Assembly: GCF_018282115.1 (NCBI RefSeq)
Contig: NZ_CP054306.1
Span: forward strand, 496,001 to 560,000
Length of the DNA stretch: 64,000 nt
From: Synechocystis sp. PCC 7338
Lineage (GTDB): Bacteria > Cyanobacteriota > Cyanobacteriia > Cyanobacteriales > Microcystaceae
Reading direction: 5' to 3'
In this document: piece by piece, positions 37,072 to 45,158 of the stretch
Numbering within the stretch: the first letter of the stretch is position 1
Layout: every line of letters starts with the position of its first letter
Program-made: the position numbers and the translations under genes
Notes under the pieces: model-generated
The model's database searches: none
Seen by the model: the letters and a program-made list of their open reading frames with translations, nothing else
Told to the model about the DNA's origin: nothing

Positions 37072-38382
37072 TTACATAGTCAAAGACTGAGCATTCTCTT
37101 CAATAATGGCGGCCAAATCCTTGAGGAAGGCGGCGGCGTGGGCCCCATAGATGACCCGATGGTCACAGGTGACGTTAACTCCCATTTGCCGTTTGGTACC
37201 AATTAAACCTTCATCATTGGCCACCACCTGGGGGCGGGAAGCGCCCACGGCCAAAATTCCCCCCTGTCCCGGTGGCAGAATGGCGTCAAACCGGTCTACC
37301 CCAAACATACCAAGGTTAGAAATGGTGAAAGTACCACTGCTGTATTCTTCGGGTTGTAACTGCTTGGCCCGGGCCCGGTCCACCAATTCTTTCCAACGGC
37401 GGGAGAGGGAATAGATATCCACTTGGTCTGCGTTTTGCAACACCGGGGTAATTAAACCGCCATCCGGCATGGCCACCGCCAGGGCAATATTTATATCTTT
37501 ATGGTAAGTAATACCTTGGTTTGTGTAGCTGGCATTGACAATGGGATGTTTTTTCAAAGCCAGGGCCACTGCTTTGGCCAACAGGGCGGTCATGGTCACC
37601 CCTTTGCCCTTGATTTGCTTATAAAGTTGGTCCAACCCATCGGTGGTAATGGTGTAGCCCACCCGGAACGTGGGAGCGGCCATGGCGGCCACCATATTTT
37701 GCACCAAAGCTTTTTGGAAAGTGGTCAGAGGCACTGTCTGACCGACGGGAACACTGGGGATAGTGGGGGTAGAGGTTGCCGCTGGAGCAGGGGCGGGAGA
37801 TGCTTTCGGGGCAGGGGCACTGGGGGAAGCGATGGGAGCACTGACGGGTTTACCGGCGGCACCTTCAATATCGGCGGCCACAATTCTGCCGTGGGGACCG
37901 GTGCCAGCCACGGTGGCCAGATCAACTTTTAATTCTTTGGCTAGTTTTTTTGCCCGGGGGGAAGCAACAATCCTGCCACTACCCTTGCCATTGCCATGGC
38001 CATTACTGCTGGGGGTAGGGGCTGTTTCTGTGGTAGTTGCAGTGGCGATCGCCGCTGGTTCCGGTTGTTGGGGGGCTGGAGCAGGGGGCGCACTGGAGGA
38101 ACCACCAGAGCCTGCTTTAGCTTGGGCTTCGGCAATTTCTGCTTCCGTTTCCGCCACTAACCCTAGGGTTGCTCCCACGGGGGCTTCTTCCCCTGCGGGG
38201 ACTAGAATAGCGGCCAGGTAACCTTCATTAAAGGACTCCACGTCCATATCGGCCTTGTCCGATTCCACCACCAAGACAGTTTCGCCTTTTTCCACTTTGT
38301 CGCCGGGGGACTTAGTCCAGGAAACAATTTTCCCCTCGGTCATGGTGGAACTCAGGGCCGGCATGAAAATGTCGTAGATCAT
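37072..38382 (-). CDS. pdhC: Pyruvate dehydrogenase E2, dihydrolipoamide acetyltransferase
   Basis: From the ATG at 38382 (MIYDIFMPALSS) the product is 436 residues. The lipoyl domain has the target lysine in VESDKADMDVE. A peripheral-subunit-binding domain follows (ASPRAKKLAKELKVDLATV), flanked by long Ala/Pro-rich linkers, then the catalytic acyltransferase domain with NMVAAMAAPTF and the C-terminal DHRVIYGAHAAAFL (His and Asp of the active site). It transfers acetyl from PdhA/B to CoA. An upstream ATG at 38466 is not supported. The linkers create long, misleading open frames on the other strand. Confidence 0.94.
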   Translation of the reverse strand: MIYDIFMPALSSTMTEGKIVSWTKSPGDKVEKGETVLVVESDKADMDVESFNEGYLAAILVPAGEEAPVGATLGLVAETEAEIAEAQAKAGSGGSSSAPPAPAPQQPEPAAIATATTTETAPTPSSNGHGNGKGSGRIVASPRAKKLAKELKVDLATVAGTGPHGRIVAADIEGAAGKPVSAPIASPSAPAPKASPAPAPAATSTPTIPSVPVGQTVPLTTFQKALVQNMVAAMAAPTFRVGYTITTDGLDQLYKQIKGKGVTMTALLAKAVALALKKHPIVNASYTNQGITYHKDINIALAVAMPDGGLITPVLQNADQVDIYSLSRRWKELVDRARAKQLQPEEYSSGTFTISNLGMFGVDRFDAILPPGQGGILAVGASRPQVVANDEGLIGTKRQMGVNVTCDHRVIYGAHAAAFLKDLAAIIEENAQSLTM

Positions 38383-38741
38383 GGTGGTTGTATCTCTTAA
38401 ATCTCTTGGGGGATCCCTTGGTATGCAGGGAGTTAAAACCTGGGCAGACGGTTTAAATTCTATCAAATCATTGCACGAGAAAACCCTGACTAAAGCTCCG
38501 GTGTCATTTGGGACGGGGGTGGGTTGATCGCCTTAATTGCCTTTGAGGTGGTCAGGTGGTTATAGCAAAAAACCAAACTTAATGCTTTACCTAGCATCAG
38601 ACCCCTGAGAGATTGAGGGCGATCGCCGTTCTTGAATATTTCACGCTGTGGCTAATGTAGCCTAATACAACTAAAGTACTGCAGTCAATCAAGAATAAAT
38701 ATTTCTGGCTCAGACTATCGCATCCTCCAACAACAAATTCT
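38383..38741. other. Intergenic region between pdhC and the HigBA pair
   Basis: 359 bp with no clear gene. It should hold the pdhC promoter and the 3' end region of higA. Near 38710-38760 the plus strand reads as a short coding-like stretch (DYRILQQQILQTF), but with no start codon; I cannot assign it. Confidence 0.3.
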
Positions 38742-39023
38742 TCAAACTTTTATTGCTTGTTTGGTTTCTTGTGGTTTGTTTAAGGCTAAGTCATAATTAG
38801 TCTGTAAGTTCATCCAAAACTGTGGTGTAGTATCAAAAGCTTGAGCTAATAACCAGGCTATTTTGGGGGTAATTTCATTTTTTTCTTGAATAATTTCATT
38901 GATTTGTTTTACTGAAATATTCAAATAAGTGGCTAGGGTTTCTTGAGTGATGTTCATGGGTTCAAGAAATTCTTCTAAGAGAATGATTCCGGGATGGGTG
39001 GGGAGGCGATTGGTTGGGAGCAT
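38742..39023 (-). CDS. higA: HigA-type antitoxin (XRE family)
   Basis: A 93-residue helix-turn-helix protein. Residues 9-26 (THPGIILLEEFLEPMNIT) are the classic VapI/HigA opening, followed by the HTH QETLATYLNISVKQINEI. It would bind and silence HigB and repress the operon. It starts five bases after the higB stop, with the toxin gene first, the reverse of MazEF and typical of HigBA. It lies next to a palindromic repeat and the broken kinase gene. Confidence 0.9.
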   Translation of the reverse strand: MLPTNRLPTHPGIILLEEFLEPMNITQETLATYLNISVKQINEIIQEKNEITPKIAWLLAQAFDTTPQFWMNLQTNYDLALNKPQETKQAIKV

Positions 39024-39028
39024 ATTAT

Positions 39029-39322
39029 TTAATCGTGATAATCAATAATTTGGACTTGACTGACATTACCATTTTGCCATTGAAAAATGATTCGCCATTG
39101 GTTGTTAATCCGAATACTATAAAATCCTTTTAAGTTTCCCTTGAGTGCTTCTAAACGATTGCCGGGGGGACTATTTAGTTCTTCCAACTTCTCAACAGCG
39201 TTTAAAATATCCAATTTATTCAAGGCTTTTTGTGTAATCTCAGATGGGATTCTTCTTGAATTTCGGCTATTGATACCGTTGAATAGGTCAGCAGTTGCTT
39301 GGTTGCCAAAGGACGTAATCAA
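39029..39322 (-). CDS. higB: HigB/RelE-type toxin
   Basis: A 97-residue RelE-superfamily mRNA interferase of the HigB branch. The sequence SFGNQATADLFNG near the start, ALNKLDILNAVEKLEEL in the middle, and LKGFYSIRINNQWRIIFQW near the end match. It should cleave mRNA on the ribosome when not bound by HigA. The start is a TTG at 39322 (MITSFGNQ); no Shine-Dalgarno is visible and no better start exists. A TATAAT-type -10 on the same strand lies at 39366-39371. Confidence 0.9.
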   Translation of the reverse strand: MITSFGNQATADLFNGINSRNSRRIPSEITQKALNKLDILNAVEKLEELNSPPGNRLEALKGNLKGFYSIRINNQWRIIFQWQNGNVSQVQIIDYHD

Positions 39323-39365
39323 TTTTTGCTTTGAAGTTAGTTAACCGTGTGCATTTGACGTAAAT

Positions 39366-39371
39366 ATTATA
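39366..39371 (-). promoter_or_regulatory. Candidate -10 box for higBA
   Basis: The minus strand reads GTGTATAATATT, a perfect TATAAT with a TG just upstream, 44 bases before the higB start. No convincing -35 lies 17 bases upstream, but the palindromic repeat occupies that place. HigA binding at this site for autoregulation is possible but not seen directly. Confidence 0.5.
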
Positions 39372-39382
39372 CACTTTGCGTT

Positions 39383-39399
39383 ATAGGGCGCTGCCCTAT
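39383..39399. repeat. Palindromic repeat element
   Basis: ATAGGGC and GCCCTAT form a perfect 7 bp inverted repeat around a GCT core (39383-39399), extended by GTTAT on the left and CGCTAAC on the right. This GTTAGCGATAGGGC-like palindrome resembles a dispersed repeat found in several cyanobacteria. It lies between higB and the end of the broken kinase gene. It might also act as that gene's terminator, though no T-run follows. Confidence 0.6.
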
Positions 39400-39483
39400 C
39401 GCTAACACATTCCACTGGGCTGATTATTTCTAGTCACACAAAATAGACCGATGCAAGCGGGAAAACATTAATCAAACTCTGGC

Positions 39484-40014
39484 TCAATCCAGAACTAAAC
39501 GAAAACCGCTGTTGCTGAACCTATTGTTTAGGCTGTTACCGAAGCGGAAGGAAGAAGAGCAGTTTATAGGATTGTCGATACAAGAACCACCTCGAAGTAG
39601 CTTAACTTTACTGCTAAATATTTTTTTGTCCTCATCTCCATTGATTAGTGCCTCTTGATCATTATTATGCCAATCATAATCGCACCATTCCCACACATTG
39701 CCGTGCATATCATACAATCCCCAGGGATTGGGTTTCTTTTGACCTACAGGATGGGTTATCCCTCCTGAATTGTTGCTATACCAAGCGTAATCCTCCAACT
39801 GTACTTCATCATCCCCAAAGGAATAGAGGGTTTGGGTTCCGGCTCGGCAGGCGTATTCCCATTCCGCTTCCGTGGGTAATCGATATTTTTTGCTAGTTAA
39901 ACTTACTAAATCTTTACAAAAAGATTGGCCGTCGTTCCAACTGATCTGCTCAACTGGATTTTTAGGATTAGGCTTAAAAATACTACCACTAAAGTATGAA
40001 GAATTATTTCCCAT
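39484..40014 (-). CDS. FGE-sulfatase domain fragment (C-terminal part of broken kinase gene)
   Basis: A 176-residue stretch with the core of the formylglycine-generating-enzyme/sulfatase-modifying-factor domain: RLPTEAEWEYACRAG, ENGPWGLYDMHGNVWEWC-type segment (NPWGLYDMHGNVWEWCDYDW) and RGGSCID plus FRFG...GFRLVLD at the end. In the same frame, upstream, lie CAA GCA GTA, then the TAG at 40024-40026, then the kinase C-terminus VTQEQ. The ATG at 40014 has no Shine-Dalgarno, so independent translation is doubtful. It is best read as the 3' half of one gene cut by a nonsense codon. Confidence 0.85.
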   Translation of the reverse strand: MGNNSSYFSGSIFKPNPKNPVEQISWNDGQSFCKDLVSLTSKKYRLPTEAEWEYACRAGTQTLYSFGDDEVQLEDYAWYSNNSGGITHPVGQKKPNPWGLYDMHGNVWEWCDYDWHNNDQEALINGDEDKKIFSSKVKLLRGGSCIDNPINCSSSFRFGNSLNNRFSNSGFRLVLD

Positions 40015-40023
40015 TACTGCTTG

Positions 40024-41145
40024 CTACTGTTCTTGCGTAACCGGATATTTACCCAAATAAAATTCCCTCAAGGTGACTCGATGGATTGGTTTTTCATTAT
40101 CCTTTTGATTCGAGCCCATCATAAAGCTGCCAGCAGGAATTTTTATCATTTCTAATTTCACTCCCCCAGGCAAAATGTCAATTAGAGTTTGTGTGTTTCC
40201 TGACTGCAGTTTGGTTTTGGGTATAGTCGGTATCTTGACGTTCGTCTGGGTGGAAACTTTTGGAGTTATAAAGCCCAGATCTTTTAGCGCATCGGCAGCA
40301 CTTTGATAGCGTTTTTTCATTCCCAAAATCACCAGCTTTTCTAAAATATTGCATAACTCATTGCTCACTGAATTATTGACTAAATAATCCCGCCAGCACC
40401 ATTCATGTTCTCCCTGGTCAAATAAGTCAAAGGGGGAAATTCCTGTCAATAAATGTAAGCAAGTGACACCTAAGCTGTACAAATCACTGGCATTGACCGC
40501 TTTCCCATTCATCTGCTCCGGGGCAACATATTCCGCCGAGCCAATTATGGTTCCCGTGACCGAGCGTTTTCCAGGCTCGACAGCCTTAGCTGCGCCAAAA
40601 TCCACCAAAACTAATTTTTGATCCGACTGACGACGAATAATATTTTCCGGTTTAATGTCCCGGTGAATTACCTGATGACTATGAATAAAGTCCAACACTG
40701 GCAACAAGTCCATCAACAGTGCTCGAATTTTTTCCTCATTAAAAACCCCCTTACTTTCTAACTCCTGGGCTAAATTTTCTCCCTCGACATATTCTTGAAC
40801 TAAATATTGACGCTGATCATCGGCAATGAAATAGGCCAGCAATTCTGGTATTTGCCCATGATTGCCCAAATCATCCAGGCGTTTTGCTTCTTCCTGGAAT
40901 AACTCCGCCGCCTTGCCCAAAGATCCAGTTCCCTGCCCCTGGGGAAAAAATTGCTTAATCACACAACGGGGCTGGGATGGCTTATCCAAATCCACCGCCA
41001 AAAAAGTTTTACCAAATCCTCCCTGGCCAATCAGCTTTAAAGCCTGATAACGATCCTTGAGCCAAAGCTTTTGACCGCATTTTTGACAAAATCTATGGGT
41101 GACTGGGTTAACCGCTAGACAATCGGGGTTAAGACACTGGCTCAT
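40024..41145 (-). CDS. Ser/Thr protein kinase, truncated kinase-FGE fusion
   Basis: A 373-residue product with a zinc ribbon (Cys4, Cys9, Cys20, Cys23), kinase motifs IGQGGFGKT (39-47), catalytic HRDIKPEN (161-168) and VDFG (181-184), a linker, then the first FGE residues: IKIPAGSFMMGS, EFYLGKYPVTQEQ, and a TAG at 40024-40026. FGE sequences usually continue WQAVMGNNPSYF, and the next codons read CAA GCA GTA ATG, so TAG very probably replaces TGG. The kinase domain is intact, so partial function is possible. Full length would be 553 residues. It probably phosphorylates cell-surface or signalling proteins; the target is unknown. Confidence 0.9.
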   Translation of the reverse strand: MSQCLNPDCLAVNPVTHRFCQKCGQKLWLKDRYQALKLIGQGGFGKTFLAVDLDKPSQPRCVIKQFFPQGQGTGSLGKAAELFQEEAKRLDDLGNHGQIPELLAYFIADDQRQYLVQEYVEGENLAQELESKGVFNEEKIRALLMDLLPVLDFIHSHQVIHRDIKPENIIRRQSDQKLVLVDFGAAKAVEPGKRSVTGTIIGSAEYVAPEQMNGKAVNASDLYSLGVTCLHLLTGISPFDLFDQGEHEWCWRDYLVNNSVSNELCNILEKLVILGMKKRYQSAADALKDLGFITPKVSTQTNVKIPTIPKTKLQSGNTQTLIDILPGGVKLEMIKIPAGSFMMGSNQKDNEKPIHRVTLREFYLGKYPVTQEQ

Positions 41146-41326
41146 GGCTTTATCAATACAGACCTATGACTTACTATGATGCTCCAAATTCATCAACTCA
41201 ACCCATGAAAAACGAAATTTATCGGGTTGCTGGCGATCGCCTTGGCGGTGGGCCAAAGGAAAATGTCAAAATGGGTTAGGATTATCCAGATCCACTGTTG
41301 ATCAGTCAAGAAAATAGCAAACTGCC

Positions 41327-41965
41327 ATGACCTCCTACTCCTCTGCAACGGCCCGCGCTGAAATGAGTGAACTACGGCGCTTGAAAAGTTTACTGCCGCC
41401 GGAACTCCAAAGTTGGGTAATGGTGGAAGGTAGCACCGAAGTTAACCCGCCCCTGATCCGTTCGGAGGAGTTGGGCCGGGATGAGATTGAAATTCAGGTG
41501 GATTTGGCCAAATGGGAAAACCTGGCCATTGACCAGCGGAATTTACTGTTTTGGCACGAAGTGGCCCGCGTCCAAAGCGATACCATTCCCCGGGAAGGTT
41601 GGGAAATGGCGGCCCTGGCCATTGGTTTAGGGGGGGCAGTCGGAGAACTGTGGGTGCAAGATGGATTGCTGTTGCTCCTGGCCTTGGGACTATGTGGCAT
41701 TTCTGGCTATCGGCTCTGGCAAAAAAATAACGGCGACAAACGCATCAAAGAGGCGATCGAGGCGGACGAAAAGGCCATTACCCTTGCTACCCGTTTTGGT
41801 TACACCTTGCCCAATGCCTATAAAAGTCTTGGTAGTGCTTTCAAAACTTTAATTGAACAAACCCCGAACCGCCGCCAACGTAAACAGTATGAAACCCGTC
41901 TTCAGGCTTTGCGCCAAAGTGCGGCCAAAATGAAAGCTAAAACCCAAAAGGCTAAAGCTCTCTAA
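41327..41965 (+). CDS. DUF3318 family protein
   Basis: A 212-residue protein matching the cyanobacterial DUF3318 family: EMSELRRLKSLLPPELQSWV near the start, LLFWHEVARVQSDTIP in the middle, two hydrophobic segments at about 89-127 (WEMAALAIGLGG and LLLLLALGLCGI), and a basic C-terminal helix. The function is unknown. The ATG at 41327 is followed by a 297 bp gap to ctaA on the same strand, so the two are probably separate units. I see no unusual composition. Confidence 0.85.
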   Translation: MTSYSSATARAEMSELRRLKSLLPPELQSWVMVEGSTEVNPPLIRSEELGRDEIEIQVDLAKWENLAIDQRNLLFWHEVARVQSDTIPREGWEMAALAIGLGGAVGELWVQDGLLLLLALGLCGISGYRLWQKNNGDKRIKEAIEADEKAITLATRFGYTLPNAYKSLGSAFKTLIEQTPNRRQRKQYETRLQALRQSAAKMKAKTQKAKAL

Positions 41966-42262
41966 ACATTGTTAGTTTGCATACTAATCAGGATTTAATT
42001 CCCCTGCCCTGGCGTAGGCTGACACTGCCATTGATTGAGTATCTGTTCATAACCGTTGTTCCTAAAGGGGTCTGTGAGCTGTTGAAGAGAGTTTGGTACA
42101 TAACTTGCGACCATCCACATCCATTGATCAATTGAGGATATGGAAGCCCTTAACTTCAACAAGGAGCGGGAGTGCCGGGGCAGATAGCAAAATTGCTTGG
42201 TAAGGTGGAAAAAATTCCCCCATGATTGGGACTGATGCCCTGTTTACTTTATTACCTCTACC

Positions 42263-44590
42263 ATGGTTCAACTTTCCCCGACCCCTGCATCAACCCTGAC
42301 TGACAACGATGACAATGGGCAAAATCAGACCAGTAGTTTAACCCTCGATGTGGGGGGCATGAAGTGTGCGGGTTGCGTAGCGGCGGTGGAAAGGCAATTG
42401 GGTCAATTAGCCGGGGTGACAGACAGTTGCGTCAATTTAGTTACAGCAGTGGCGGTGGTACGCTATGCTCCGGAAAAAATTACTCCCCAGGCGATCGCCG
42501 AACATTTGAGTCAGCGGGGATTTGCCAGCCAAATTCGTCAGGGCCACGGGGGCATTGCTTTACCAAGGGCGGAAAACGGCAGTAAAGAAAACGTTAACTG
42601 GGGCTTGGCCATTGCCCTGGTGTTACTGCTCCTATCGGCACTGGGTCATCTGAGCCATTTCGGTGGCCCCATGATTCCCTTTTTCCATCACCCTGTATTC
42701 CACTGGGGTCTGGCTACTTTGGCGATCGCCATACCGGGGCGGGAAATTTTCTTCGATGGTTGGCGGGGTTTACGATTTGGCCATGCCAACATGAATACCT
42801 TGGTGGCCCTGGGTACTGGCAGTGCCTACCTCACCAGTTGCATTGCCTGGATTTGGCCCGGGTTGGGCTGGGAATGTTTTTTCGATGAGCCAGTGATGCT
42901 ATTGGGGGTGCTACTGCTGGGCAGAACCCTAGAAAGTAAGGCCAGACAAAAAGCTAAATCTGCTTTGACGGAACTGTTAGCCCTGCAACCTTCCTTAGCC
43001 AGACTGGTGGGCAGGGGAGATACAAAAGGGGAAACTGGCATTGAAATTCCCGTGGAACAGGTGCGGGTGGGGGAATGGGTGCAGGTGTTACCAGGGGAGA
43101 AAATTCCGGTGGACGGCATTTTAGTGGCGGGAAAAACCCTGGTGGATGAGTCCCTCTTGACGGGGGAATCCCTGCCCGTGGAGAAAAAAATTGATGACGC
43201 GGTCATTGCCGGAGCTTGGAATCAGTCCGGGGCCATTACCATTGCGGCTACCCACATTGGGGCAGACACCACCTTGGCTCGCATTATCCAACTGGTGGAA
43301 ACGGCCCAAACCCAAAAAGCCCCCATGCAACGGTTAGCGGATCAGGTGGCGGGCTGGTTTGCCTATGGCGTGATGGCGATCGCCTTGGGAACGTTGACCT
43401 TTTGGGCCACGGTGGGGCAATCATTTTTCCCCCAGATGGTTACGGACACAGGACTTTCTCCTCTTTTATTAGCCCTTAAACTAAGCGTTTCGGTGTTAGT
43501 CGTGGCCTGTCCCTGTGCCCTCGGCTTAGCCACCCCCACTGCAATTTTGGTGGGCACCAGTTTAGGGGCTGAACAGGGCATTCTGATCAAAGGGGGCAAC
43601 ATTTTAGAAATTCTCCAGCGCACTACGGTGATGGCCTTCGATAAAACGGGCACCCTCACCCAGGGCAATTTACAGCTAACGGATACGTTTCCGGTGATAG
43701 ATATTCCAGCGGCCCAGTTATTGACCTTAGCGGCCTCGGTGGAGCAGGGAACCCGCCATCCCCTAGCCCAGGGATTAATCTCCAGTGCCCAAGATCTGGA
43801 ACTTTTGCCAGTGGAGAATATTGAAACGGAAGCGGGGCAGGGGGTGCAAGGTTGGTACCAAGGCGATCGCCTATTGGTGGGGAATCAACAATGGCTCATG
43901 GAAAAGGGAGTAATGTGGCACTCCCAATGGCAAACAGAGGTGGACCAACTGCGTAACCAGGGAAAAACGGTTATTTTTGTGGCCCGCAATCAACAATTGC
44001 AAGGATTTTTAGCCCTGCAGGATACCCTCCGCCCGGAAGCTAAGGCCACCATTGCCCAACTGAAACATTGGGGTATTACTCCCCTATTGTTAACCGGTGA
44101 CCATCCCACCATCGCCGAGGCGATCGCCATGGAGGTAGGTATTGCAGAATTCCAGGCCCAGATGACGCCCCAGGCCAAGGTGGCTAAAATTAAGGCAATG
44201 CAAGCGTTAAATCCTGCCTCGGTGGTGGCCATGGTGGGGGACGGCATCAATGACGCTCCAGCCCTAGCCCAGGCCAATGTGGGCATTTCCCTCTCCGGGG
44301 CAACGGCAGTGGCCATGGAAACGGCGGATGTGGTGTTAATGCGCTCCCAATTGTCCGATGTGCTCAAAGCCTTGACCCTGAGTCGTAGCACGGTGGCTAA
44401 AATCAAGCAGAATCTACTTTGGGCCCTAGGTTATAATCTGGTGGCTGTGCCCCTGGCCGCTGGGGCGTTTTTGCCTAGTTTTGCCATTGTACTGACTCCG
44501 GCGATCGCCGCCGCTATGATGGCCAGTAGTTCCATTGTGGTGGTGTTGAATGCCCTGAGCTTGCGGCACCAATTTTCCGCCGTAGACTAA
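42263..44590 (+). CDS. ctaA: Copper-transporting P1B-type ATPase
   Basis: A 775-residue heavy-metal ATPase. The N-terminal HMA domain has GGMKCAGC (Cys35, Cys38). The actuator loop is LLTGESLPVEK, the metal-channel motif is CPC (416-418) in VVACPCALGLATP, the phosphorylation site Asp460 is in AFDKTGTLTQGN, the nucleotide-binding HP motif is RHPLAQ, and VGDGINDAPAL closes the P-domain. CtaA imports copper into the cell for plastocyanin and oxidase, with PacS and Atx1 as partners. The gene context (before the FHA protein) matches what I recall for ctaA rather than pacS, but the CtaA/PacS distinction is from memory. Confidence 0.88.
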   Translation: MVQLSPTPASTLTDNDDNGQNQTSSLTLDVGGMKCAGCVAAVERQLGQLAGVTDSCVNLVTAVAVVRYAPEKITPQAIAEHLSQRGFASQIRQGHGGIALPRAENGSKENVNWGLAIALVLLLLSALGHLSHFGGPMIPFFHHPVFHWGLATLAIAIPGREIFFDGWRGLRFGHANMNTLVALGTGSAYLTSCIAWIWPGLGWECFFDEPVMLLGVLLLGRTLESKARQKAKSALTELLALQPSLARLVGRGDTKGETGIEIPVEQVRVGEWVQVLPGEKIPVDGILVAGKTLVDESLLTGESLPVEKKIDDAVIAGAWNQSGAITIAATHIGADTTLARIIQLVETAQTQKAPMQRLADQVAGWFAYGVMAIALGTLTFWATVGQSFFPQMVTDTGLSPLLLALKLSVSVLVVACPCALGLATPTAILVGTSLGAEQGILIKGGNILEILQRTTVMAFDKTGTLTQGNLQLTDTFPVIDIPAAQLLTLAASVEQGTRHPLAQGLISSAQDLELLPVENIETEAGQGVQGWYQGDRLLVGNQQWLMEKGVMWHSQWQTEVDQLRNQGKTVIFVARNQQLQGFLALQDTLRPEAKATIAQLKHWGITPLLLTGDHPTIAEAIAMEVGIAEFQAQMTPQAKVAKIKAMQALNPASVVAMVGDGINDAPALAQANVGISLSGATAVAMETADVVLMRSQLSDVLKALTLSRSTVAKIKQNLLWALGYNLVAVPLAAGAFLPSFAIVLTPAIAAAMMASSSIVVVLNALSLRHQFSAVD

Positions 44591-44652
44591 TCTCCGGGTT
44601 GGTAGTTTAGTTAGCCCGTCACCGTCCGCCTTTGTTCTTTTTTCCCCTGGCC

Positions 44653-45036
44653 ATGTCTGATCCCTCGGCAAAACCCCTGCAAGAGCACGTCCTGATCATT
44701 TCAGATGACGGTGGCCATCGAGAAGTTTTACTCACTGAAACCTTCTACACCATTGGGCGATCGCCAAGGGCCGACATCCGCATCAAATCCCAATTTGTTT
44801 CCCGTATCCATGCGGTGCTGGTGCGTAAATCCTCCGACGATGTTCAGGCTGCTTATCGGATTATTGACGGCGACGAGGATGGACAGAGTAGTGTTAATGG
44901 TCTCATGATCAATGGGAAAAAAAGACAAGAACATACTATCCAGACCGGAGACGAAATTGTCATGGGTCCCCAGGTCTCTGTGCGCTACGAGTACCGCCGC
45001 CGGGATCAATTTGGGACCATTCCAGGCAACGAGTAA
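44653..45036 (+). CDS. FHA-domain protein, probably truncated
   Basis: A 127-residue protein (ATG at 44653) with a forkhead-associated domain that binds phosphothreonine: YTIGRSPRADIRI, then VSRIHAVLVR, and SSVNGLMINGKK. It follows ctaA by 62 bp. After its TAA (45034-45036) the same frame continues 29 more codons (FDITLIDPGMIEDEEE and an Ser/Pro/Glu tail) to a second TAA at 45124-45126. FHA proteins of this type in cyanobacteria end with such a FDITLID tail, so I infer that the first TAA cuts off the original C-terminus. The FHA domain itself is intact. Confidence 0.85.
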   Translation: MSDPSAKPLQEHVLIISDDGGHREVLLTETFYTIGRSPRADIRIKSQFVSRIHAVLVRKSSDDVQAAYRIIDGDEDGQSSVNGLMINGKKRQEHTIQTGDEIVMGPQVSVRYEYRRRDQFGTIPGNE

Positions 45037-45158
45037 TTTGATATTACCCTCATTGACCCTGGCATGATCGAAGATGAGGAGGAGATCCCCACCTCTGTTT
45101 CTTCCTCTCCCCCAGAAATGGAATAATTATGGGGGTGTTCGTTAGACGGTAAGGACCA

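Noticed and set aside
37501-38221. Long open frames on the plus strand inside pdhC (37501-37932 and 37763-38221)
   Set aside because: They mirror the Ala/Pro-rich linkers of pdhC. High-GC codons such as GCC and CCG read as Gly and Arg on the other strand. The pdhC protein is fully conserved here.
38705-38760. Coding-like plus-strand stretch reading DYRILQQQILQTF
   Set aside because: Too short, no start codon, and it runs into the antisense of higA. It may be a chance frame.
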